Source of the DNA: Hirundichthys speculiger
Taxonomy: Eukaryota; Chordata; Actinopteri; Beloniformes; Exocoetidae
DNA length: 64,000 nucleotides
Direction: 5' to 3'
Assembly (NCBI GenBank): GCA_018398805.1
Contig: JAGFBZ010002379.1
Location: forward strand, 1,922,001-1,986,000
The position numbers were made by a program, and so were the translations under genes. A model generated the notes under the pieces. That model saw only the letters and a list, made by a program, of their open reading frames with translations, made no database searches and was not told the origin of the DNA. Shown here piece by piece: positions 51,441 through 61,200 of the stretch (position 1 is the stretch's first letter; every line of letters starts with the position of its first letter).

Positions 51441-52118
51441 TCAGCCCCAGAGATAGGAGAGTCCACCCCTGAGTCCTCCAGACTCTGCTTCCTCATTGGA
51501 AGACGTGTCGGCGGGATTGAGGAGGTCTTCGAAGTATTCCCTCCACCGATCCACAACGTCCCGAGTCGAGGTCAACAGCTCCCCATCCCCACTGTATACA
51601 GTGTTGATGGAGCACCGTTTCCCCCTTCTGAGACGCCGGATGGTGGACCAGAATCTCTTCGAAGCCGTTCGGAAGTCGTTCTCCATGGCCTCTCCAAACT
51701 CCTCCCATGTCCGAGTTTTGCCTCAGCAACCGCCAAAGCCGCGTCCCGCTTAGCCTGCCGATACCTGTCAGCTGCCTCCAGAGTCCCACATGCCAAAAAG
51801 GCCTTATAGGACTCCTTCTTCAGCTTGACGGCATCCCTCACCTGCTGGTGTCCACCAACGAGTTCTGGGATTGCCGCCACGACAGGCACCAACGACCTTA
51901 CGGCCACAGCTCCGGTCGGCCGCCTCAACATGGAGGCCCGGAACATGCCCACTCGGACTCAATGTCCCCTGCCTCCCTCGGAACATGGTCGAAGTTCCGC
52001 CGGAGGTGTGAGTTAAAGCTCCTTCTGACAGGAGACTCTGCCAGACGTTCCCAGAGACCCTCACAACACGTTTGGGCCTGCCAGGTCTGACCGGCATCCT
52101 CCCCACCATCTGAGCCAA
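51441..52118 (-). pseudogene. LINE ORF2 fragments between endonuclease and RT
   Basis: Overlapping open pieces in several frames, including VRDAVKLKKESYKAFLACGT and DRYRQAKRDAALAVAEAKLG, then RRLRRGKRCSINTVYSGDGE. The linker of the LINE protein is recognisable but frameshifted at least twice. Confidence 0.8.
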
Positions 52119-52136
52119 CCCACCACCAGGTGGTGA

Positions 52137-53220
52137 TCAGTTGAAAGCTCCGCCCCTCTCTTCACCCGAGTGTCCAAGACATGCGGCCGCAAGTCCGCGA
52201 ACGATTATGAAGTCGATCATCGAACTGCGGCCTAGAGTGTCCTGGTGCCAAGTGCAAGTGGACACTCTTATGCTTGAACATGTCGTTATGGACAGTCCAT
52301 GACGAGCACAGAAGTCCAACACAAAACACCACTCTGGTTCAGATCGGGGGGGCCCTGCCTCCCAACCACACCACTCCAGATCTCACTGTCGTTGCCCACG
52401 TGAGCATTGAAGTCCCCCAGCAGAACGAGGGAGTCCCCAGATGGAACATTCTCCAATACTCCATCCAAGGACTCCAAAAGGGTGGGTACTCTGAACTGCT
52501 ATTTGGTGCATAAGCACAAACACAGTCAGGACCCGTCCCCCCACCCGAAGGCGGAGAGAGGCTACCTCTCGTCCACCGGAGTAAACCCCATGTACAGGCG
52601 CCAAGTCGGGGGGCAATAAGTTGCCCACCCAGCTCGGCGCCTCTCACCCGGAGCAACTCCAGAGTGGAAAAGCGTCCAACCCCTCTCAGGATACTGGTTC
52701 CAGAGCCCAAGCCATGTGTTGAGGTGAGTCCAACTATATCTAGCTGGAACCGCTCGACCTCACACACCAGCTCAGGCTCCTTCCCCACCAGAGAGGTGAC
52801 ATTCCACGTCCCTAGAGCTAGCTTCTGCAGCCGGGGATCGGACCGCCAGGGTCCCCGCATCCGGCCACCGCCCAGCTCACTGCGCACCCGACCTCTATGG
52901 CCCCTCCTGCAGGTGGTGAGTCCACTGGAGTGGGGGCCCATGTTTCCCTTTCGGGCTGAGCCCGACCGGGCCCCATGGGCAAAGGCCCGGCCACCAGGCG
53001 CTCGTCTCCGAGCCCCACCTCCAGGCCTGGCTCCAGAGGGGGGCCCCGGTGACCCGCGTCCGGGCAAGGGAAATCTTGGGCCTCGGTTCTTCTCCATCAT
53101 AAAGGTCTTTATGAGCCACACTTTGTCTGGTCCCTCACCTAGAGACCTGTTTGCCATGGGTGACCCTTCCAGGGGCATAAAGCCCCCGACAACATAGCTC
53201 CTAGGATCACTGGGACACGC
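52137..53220 (-). pseudogene. LINE ORF2 fragments: N-terminal region and AP endonuclease
   Basis: The endonuclease is spread over three frames: LGTWNVTSLVGKEPELVCEV, then [20 protein letters not shown], then [26 protein letters not shown] holds the catalytic Asp/Asn pair of AP endonucleases. A Pro/Gly/Arg-rich leader precedes it. Confidence 0.85.
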
Positions 53221-53229
53221 AAACCCCTC

Positions 53230-53247
53230 CACCACGATAAGGTGGTG
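53230..53247 (-). other. Hairpin near LINE 5' end
   Basis: A perfect 6-bp stem CACCAC / GTGGTG with a GATAAG loop, 26-44 bases from the LINE 5' terminus. Its role is unknown. Confidence 0.6.
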
Positions 53248-53273
53248 ACTCATGGAGGAGGCACTTGCACATG

Positions 53274-53285
53274 CACTTTTATGAT
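53274..53285 (+). repeat. LINE target-site duplication, right copy
   Basis: CACTTTTATGAT, identical to 49910-49921. Confidence 0.9.
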
Positions 53286-54639
53286 TAAATTGATAATTCA
53301 AATCTGAACATTGTAAATCACTTTGAAAATCCCAGAAAAGGTTAAAAAGGTGATGTGAGTCCAGACCTATTTAGTTTTAGTGAGTTAGTGGACAGTAGAA
53401 TAGACATGCAGTGAAGGGCCCAAACTGAAATATTTGGGGCCCGGCCCCTGTGGTGAGGTCTTGGCCTCCAGTTTCCTGCGCGCATGCTTAATCACGAGCT
53501 ACGAGAGCCCCTGACACCCAATCTTTTTGAAAAAATATGTTGCTAGTTATCTATCTAAATACAAAGACAGCAAGCTGCAAATTAAAGATGATGTTCTTGG
53601 CTCCCCCCATAATTAACATTACTGAGCTGGCAATTAGCGCGCTGACTGATGCACAGTTGTGGACTGACTGCTCATTTGAAACAATGTGCATAACCACAAA
53701 GCAACCAAACAGATTTACAGCGATTTACTCTTCTATGAGGTAGAACAGACCATGACCAGGTGTTTTAATGTGCACTAATGGTATCTTTATGCTTTTCTAA
53801 CATCTCTAAACAGTATGATTGCTGATTGTCATTAACGTTGATGTTATATCTTGCTGTAACATTTCTTGAATTCTGATTCACTAATGTGGCTGGTGTCCTT
53901 GTTCTGTTAGCCTATACCACCACGACACATTTTATCTTTTTGTATTTATTCATGCCCTTCATCCCTATATCCTCCATGCGCTTATTTTTCATTCAGCCTG
54001 TGAACCTGTAATATGTGCAAAGGAGATGCAGTGCCCTTCAAATCTCCAAGAGCTTTGTGCTCAGCTGGCTCTTTTTGCCTTCACAAGTCCCTGCCATGAA
54101 CATGTATTTATTCGAACATAAATAATCACATATAGACAGACCTACTCAAACCTAGACTTAGAGCTTGAGAGGACACAGTGTGTATTGACCCAACAGTCCG
54201 CAGCATCTCTTCGTTGTTGCTCTCTCCTTCTGCGGAAGAACACTCCAGACGTCCATCGTCGGTGCTTGCTATGCTGATAAAAGACAGGGGAGCTTAGAGA
54301 GAGAGAAGGCTGTGCTGTCACGGCTAAGACTCAGCTTAGAGGACATAGAGCAAAAGGCCAACTCCTTACTATATGTAGGCGGAATGGTAACACTGAAGGG
54401 GAAAAGGTGAGGGATCAGAGATTAATACCAAAGCTATGCTGCAGTAATCAAAACCCCTGTAACATTTTCCTCTCTCAGACATACACATACTTTCATGATA
54501 ACAGAGAATGTTTCTTCAGTGCTTTTTCTAACCATAACCCCTCAACCGTGAATGGGAACCTAATCTTTAAGGCTGTCTTTGCCTTAAATTTTGAAATGGA
54601 GATTTGCTTTTTGCCCATAAATGGACAACAAAGATTTAG
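53286..54639. other. Intergenic spacer
   Basis: No gene or clear mobile element was recognised. A GC-richer segment at about 53420-53520 may be repeat-derived. Confidence 0.4.
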
Positions 54640-57038
54640 GCTCCCGAAGTATGTCAATGAAAAACATTATGCTAATGATTTGCAAATAACATAAACCCAT
54701 ATTTTAGTCTCAATAGATCATAAAGAAACATATCAGATGTTAAAACTGAGACTTTACCTTTTCATGGAAAACATTTTGTTATGGTGTGGGTTGGGCACAG
54801 CATGTTTTCTGAGTTTAGTTGGTGTTCTGGTCTCCCCTGTCCCCTGTCCTTTTTACTTTGAAGGTCTGTCTTGTCTTCTTTGTGTTCTACTTTACTTTTT
54901 ACTCCATGTATTTCCTTGATTGCCTGCACCTGCCCCTCATTTGCTCCTTTGTGTATTTAAGTCTTGTCTTTCTCTTTCTGTTGCTGGTTTGTCTGTTTCA
55001 CTTCCCGGATGTCTGCCCGTTCTCCTTCCATATTCCTCCCTTGCTGTCCCATCATCATCCAGGATTTTAAGTTAAATTTGGATTTTGTTGATTGTTAATG
55101 AATCACATTTGCTGGAAATGCCTGCGTTTGGGTCTTCCATACTCTCCCCTTATGATACATTTGCTCAATTTGACTTTGTCGGCAGCAACACAGGGGACAC
55201 AAAAAGGGAAAAAAAAAGCTGCAAAAGTAATTTGCGCAAATCAAAAACAAACGGAGGAGCATTTGACAACTAATTAGGTTAACTGGCAACAGATCAGAAA
55301 CAGACTGGATATAAAAGGAGCATTTCAGAAAGGCAGAGCATCTTGGGTATAAAGATGGGCAGAGGTTTACCAATCTGTGACAAACTGCATCTAAAAATTG
55401 TGGTAGAATTTCAGAAAAATGTTCCTCAATGTAAAATTGCAAAGACTTTGAAGATCCCACCACCTACAGAACGTATCTAAAGTTTCAGGAGGAGTGTGCA
55501 CCAAGGACAAGGCTGAAGGGAAAAACTGGATGTACATTATTAAAAACAGGCAGGATTCTCTACTGGACATCTGTGGATGGGCTCAGGAACACTTCCAGAA
55601 ATCACTGTCTGTGAACAGTTTGCCTTGTAAAACACAAATGCAAGTTAAATCTGTATGATGCAAAGAAGAAGCCATGTGTGAACACAATCCAGAAATACAT
55701 CTCTCTTCTGTGGGCCAAAGCTCATCTAAAATGGTCTGAGGCAAAATGGAAAACTGTTCTGTGGTCAGATGAGTCAAAATTTTAAATTCTCTTTGGAAAC
55801 CATGAACGCCCTGTCCTAAAGAGGAAAAGGAACATCAAGCTTGTTATCAGCAGACAGTTCAAAAGCCTGCATATCTGATGGTATGGTGTTGTAATAGTGT
55901 CTATAGGGTGAGCATCTTACACATCTGGAAAAACACCATCAATGCCAAAGAGTACGTAGAGGTTTGAGAGCAACATATTCTCCCATCCAGACAATGTCTC
56001 TTTCAGAGAAGGCCTTGTATATTTCAGCAAGAGAATGCCAAACCCTATACTGCATCCATCACAACAGCAGGGCTTTGCAGGAGAAAAGTCCAATTGCTGT
56101 ATGGGAGGAGAGAGGGAAACTGAGATTCACTACTAAATTAACTCAAGGTACTTTATGGGAAGCATGACCATATGATGGGTGGTTTTTATAATGCATGGAA
56201 GGATCAGATCATGTAGGTCTGAATAAGTTGCATAGCTGCAGAAAAACAGTAGACCTAACGTTCCTTGCAAAAAAAAAAAAAAAGAATTGGGTATCACAAG
56301 TAGTGACAGCTTGGCTTGACTGCAGTTAATCATTTAAATCTTCAATATACTTTCCTGTCACAAATGCGACATCGTCCCCAAAATGTAGGTTATATGATTA
56401 GTTGTCTAGTGAAATTGAACTCGTTTCAGCTTCATGAAGGGAGGAGACACAAAGAAACTGGAGATATGAGGATGTAAGCCTGCTCCTGACCAGGTTTACA
56501 TCACTGAGTCAGTTACCATGGTAACTGACTGAGTATGAGTTACCTCAGTTTCTGAAACCGGCTCAACTGAACCTTTTTGATCGGGGTTGAATTAGCTCGC
56601 TTTGTGAAACTGAAAACTCAGCCTCTTAGAGTTAAGGTTTTTCTACACAACCCACTTCCTGAAACGGACCCCAGAACTTTCACCAATCAAAAACATTTGG
56701 TCCGTCATGAAATGAAATGTGTGGCAGCCAAGGCCCAGGACTGTTGAGCAGCGAGAATTCTGCATCAGTCAAGAATGAGTCAATATCCCTCTTCTAAAAC
56801 TCTGGTCTCCTCATTTCCCAGACATTTACAGACAGTTGTTAAAAGAAGAGATGTGTTTCTGCCCTCAAAGTCAGAATGAGCTAATATTTTCCCTAAAATG
56901 GTCAAATGTCTTCAGTTTCAACATCTGATTTGTTCTTTACGTTCTGTTGGGAATAATGTATGTAATTTGCAAATCATTGCATTCTGTTTTTATTTACATT
57001 TTACACAGCGTCCCAAGTTTTTTGGAAGTGAGGTTGTA
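54640..57038 (+). mobile_element. Decayed Tc1-like DNA transposon, copy 2, interrupted by a solo LTR
   Basis: The right end TTTTACACAGCGTCCCAAGT through GGTTGTA (to 57038) is the TIR of a very common fish Tc1-like family. The left side shows the matching subterminal block AATGATTTGCAAATAACATA near 54673, with a degraded TIR before it. The transposase on the + strand has WSDESKF (55762-55782, first Asp) with a stop directly after, and FQQENAKPY at about 56020-56046, where the usual second Asp is Glu. Many stops and deletions make it inactive. A solo LTR at 54777-55157 interrupts it. Confidence 0.88.
54777..55157 (+). mobile_element. Solo LTR inside Tc1 copy 2
   Basis: It starts TGTTATGG and ends TATGATA, with flanking CATTT at 54772-54776 and 55158-55162 (5-bp duplication). 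Removing it and one CATTT restores the expected Tc1 sequence. The interior contains a pyrimidine-rich stretch and GTGTATTTAAGTC, a TATA-like box. It resembles the block at 57731-58208. Confidence 0.72.
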
Positions 57039-57730
57039 TATTTAATTTGACCTGCACCAGCCGAAGGTTCCAGCATCACCCCGTAGTCCAGTATAGATTT
57101 ATGCTTAATCACTGAATGTGATTTTTTCTATAATTCTATAATCAGAGTGAGATTTCTATTCATAATCACCAGTCTATGACCGCTTCTCTCATAGCTCACA
57201 GAACCCTTGTCTTCTTCTGTTTAGATGAAAATGATGATTTTTCTCTTTGTGATTCTAATTTCTTTCAGCCTTTTTCAACAGTACAGTTGCAAACATGTGA
57301 CTCCTGTTTCTGTCCATTTGTTTTTTCTTTTGTCTTGCATTTTCTGTTTCAAGGCACAATTGCTTTGGGTCTTTTCTTGATGCCCTGACATCTTTTTTTG
57401 GTCTAAATGCACTTTCCCATTTTACATTCTTTCCATTTTGTTCTTGCTCCAAATTTTAGACCAACATCATTTGACACACTCCCAGTTGAATTTTCTTTTT
57501 GAACGAGGTTTTTTGTTATCATGATTTTGATTCTTTCCACTGACAGCTTTCTTGTTGGGGCCATGTTTCCTCATTTAAGTCTGCCAGTTGTCTCTGCAGA
57601 CTAATTTGTCTTTTGACATGTTCAGATATATTTTCCAAGAGAGGAACATTTTTTTTTTTATTCAGATCTGAAAAAAAAAACCCTATTAATTAAGTTTTTT
57701 TTTTTTTTTAATCAGCTCTTTTATACATAC
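57039..57730. other. Intergenic spacer
   Basis: Pyrimidine-rich sequence with T-runs at about 57650-57660 and 57695-57709. No gene recognised. Confidence 0.4.
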
Positions 57731-58208
57731 TGTCATGGTCTTGGGACTCTGATTTTGAGTTTGAGTCTTGCTCAGTACTGAGTACTGAGCTCTGTGTTTA
57801 CGATTGCTCTTTTGCTTTTGAAGGCCTGTTTTGTGTTGCTTGAATTGTGAAGCTTGAATTTCTGATTTTCTTGGTCTTCTCCCCCGGTGTATTTCTTCCT
57901 TTGTCAGTCTGCTCTGTCTTGATTGTCTACACCCGTGTCTTGTCATCTCCTCTGGCAGTATGTATGATTAATCAGTCCTGTGTTTTCCTCCTTCACTTGC
58001 TGTTTCATTTCTTCCTCATCATACTTGTAGCTGATTTTCCGCTGTTTCTCCTTCTGTTGTTCCCCTGTTTCCTGTCAGCTTTCTCCAGGTTTTTTGTAGT
58101 TTTGAATTTTATGCTACACCAGTGCTTTTTGTTAAATAAGATGATTATGTTTTGCACTCCTGCCTCCTGGTCCTCTACATTTGGGTCCATTCCCTGCAAA
58201 TCCTGACA
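57731..58208 (+). mobile_element. LTR-like repeat, second copy
   Basis: It starts TGTCATGG and ends CCTGACA, the TG...CA form of LTRs. Shared features with 54777-55157 include CTTGATTG followed by a Cys-codon-rich pyrimidine tract and a terminal TTTGGGTC block. No matching 5-bp flanking duplication was seen (CATAC versus GGTAT). Confidence 0.5.
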
Positions 58209-61200
58209 GGTATGCTTTACAAAACATGTATTTGCAGTTGTTAGATAAAATATTTCAGTGTCATAACTGATGAACATCATTCAGGTGGGACGATTCCCTA
58301 TTTTTTTGCACACACGTTCCACACACACACACACACACACATACACAAACACACACCGTCTTGGTGATTTTATTATAACTCTCCACTGATATGATCCATT
58401 ACTTGGCTGGCGCATCTTAACTTAACCATCACAGCTCTCTTCTAAATTGTAATTCTATCAATAGCCCTTAATTTAATTCTCAGTCACAGAGCAAAGAAAA
58501 AAAGGACTCTGGGATCACAGTTATTCACAATTTACACCAAGTGTTGAAACTCTGACTTAATTTTTACAACTCAACTATTGCAGCCAATCTCCATCTCCAC
58601 CCATACGGTCCAACCCTGGAAACTCCAGAGGAAGTGTAAAAATCAAATTATAGCTCTCTTTCTTATACTCACACAAAAAGTTATTTCATATTTGTAGGTG
58701 GAGAGGGAATAACACACTGTAAACAAGGTCATCATAACAGAGGAAAAATTGTGTCTATGATCAGATTCAGGTGACAAGAGACCTGTAGATAGAAATCCCA
58801 GGCAAGAATGTGTGGTATTGTTTCTTAAACTGATAGCTTTCTGTTTATTTTTTATTTCCCAGTGGCCCACACTTATCAATGTCTGCAAGATACTCCCTGA
58901 ACAGCCAGTTAATAGAAGTCAGAAAGGCTGTTTGAAGGTCAGGCTGAGTCAATATTTAAGCAAGACTGCAAAGTGCACGTTGAAGCAGATTTATAAACTG
59001 TCTGTGGTGCAGCTCTGTGTACAGGATTTGACAGGATTTGACATCAACAGTATAGCAAAGCAGGTTACTGTTCTGAGCAAAGATCTAGGCTGGCATTTAC
59101 ACTGAAGTGGAACAAGGGGTTGTGTGTAAGTGGTCATATTATGGCAATGAAATTATGATAAAAATGCTGTAACTCCATTTTAAAGCCACTCTATGTAGTA
59201 ATTCGACTTCTGGCCACATGGGGGCAGCATACTACAAGAAAGTTATTATGTTAGCCCCTAGTGGAAGAAACGATGAAATGCACCTCTAGTGGGAAAAAGT
59301 GGTATTACAAAATGTACTGGACAGTTCTTTCTCTCTCACAGTATTACCAGTATATAGTCCTCTATGGTCAGAAGTTGTATTGCTACATAGAGTGCCTTTA
59401 CTGGAAATAAACTGAACTTTGTCTCTCAATAGTGTCATGACCCTTCTGTTACCAGTCCACAACACAGTGGACACAAAGATGTTCTTATCATAAAACTTTG
59501 ATGTCCACTTGGAGGATGCTCTCACATCCACATAAGAGCAACATTTAGACTCTCTTTTCCCAAAGTCTGAACAACTGCCCACAAAGGATTATTGTACTAT
59601 GGACTTCCTTTACACTCTTTTAACAAACAGCAGTACGCCATAGAGATCGCAAACCATTATATCTGAGGGGGATGGGTCCTCCCTGCATTTAAAAATTCTT
59701 CCATTGGACACCCCCCCACACACACACACCTTTACCATGTAAACGCTCTTGTCCACCAAATGCTGGTTCTATTGCTTCACCAAAGAATCCATTCCACTTG
59801 ATCGGTGAGAGAATATTCATACCATTGAAAGTCTACCCCAGGTTTTCCTGGTTACCTAAAACAATTCAACTCATGCAAACATAAACAAAAGTAGTTTAGA
59901 ACCTGGTTCATCAACCAGCATAAAGTTTACGACCAAAGTGACCCGTCAGTGGAGGCTGCTCAGAACTGGAGGAGGTAACGTCAGCCCCACTACTATCTCA
60001 CAATGTCCAGCTTTAGCTAAAACCTTATTCTTTTGTTACATTCTCTCAAAATTAGCCCTATGTCATGTTAAATTGATGTTACATTCAACAAAACAATGAA
60101 AAAATTGTAGGAGGCTTTACCTTGTCTATTTTAAGTTACAGTAGTATAGATTGGAAGGCTATTTTTTCCTTTCAAATATTTGCTCCCTCCCCAGACACAA
60201 TGACGATAAGGAGATTCTTAAAAAACCCATTGGAAGTAAGTCACAATTTCTTCACAGGACATTTTTTTTTCCCCCCTATGGAAAGATTAGCGCAGTTAGT
60301 TGCCATAATATGGCAATGAAATGATGATACAAATGTTGTGCAATTTCATTAACATTCGTTCATTAAAAGAACAAATGCATTTTTTATCCAGACCGACCTT
60401 GGCAATTGGAAAAACTTAGATTACTATACCAAAATAGTTCAATATATTACCACCTGACCAATTGTTTGATTGAGGCAAGGCTAGGTACACCTGAGATCTC
60501 AGGGGGGGAAAGAAAAAAAGAAAAAAAGTCTTAGAAGTCCAGATAAAGGAGAAAAGAACTTGCACTGAATTCACATGCCAATAGGGAGCTCTTTTTTGAT
60601 GCCAGCTCACAAAAAAAGAAATGTATGTGTGAATGTGCCGGAATTTGTTGTTTCCATGAAAACAAGTCCATGTGTTCTGCGAAACTAAGACAAACTTAAT
60701 TTGAGAAGAGGCTGTGTTTCCCACTGACTGAATCTGGAAAAGAATGAAAGGACAGTGAAATGGGCAATAATTCATGGAGAGAAATGGCAAAGACCTTCAG
60801 AAAAGAAGAAACTGTTGGCACGTACCAATTTGCTAGGAACACATCCTCTGAGTGAGCTATAAGTGGACTTGTAAGTAGTCTAGATAGTGCAAGTATAGGG
60901 AGCACATGTGTAGTGTGTTTTGTGTTTTTGTTTAGTACACTTCTAATTAAGCCTTATTTGAAGCCAGAATTTTAAAGTCCTGTGTCAGCTGACGAGTGGA
61001 TGAAGCACAATCTATCGATGGCTGGGTGGAAGTACACACGCAGTTTCCTTAAATGGCATCACAGTGCTCGAATCCTTACTTAATTGCCTCGTGTTGGAGA
61101 TGATTGCATTAATTCTGCAATGCAGACTCAGTTTCAACAGCAGAGCAGGGAGGTGTCAGGTTGCCAATAAAACAGGAGTCTAAGTTTCATCCCACTTTAT

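Larger units (their letters stand above)
49922..53273 (-). mobile_element. LINE (APE-type non-LTR retrotransposon), near full length, decayed
   Basis: A GC-rich 3352-bp block in AT-rich surroundings, bounded by a perfect 12-bp duplication CACTTTTATGAT. It lies on the minus strand: the 5' end is near 53273, the endonuclease follows ([30 protein letters not shown]), then reverse transcriptase (CFVDLERAFDRVP, LLFADDVVLL) and a C-terminal region (IQAAEMSFLRRVAGLSLRDR). It ends in three ACGGT pentamers instead of poly(A). The reading frame is broken into at least six pieces by frameshifts and stops, so it is not mobile by itself. The family is very common in fish; I do not assign a clade with confidence. 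Confidence 0.95.

Noticed and set aside
58812..59105. 97-codon + ORF in the downstream region.
   Set aside because: No recognised domain and no nearby promoter, splice or poly(A) evidence beyond chance.
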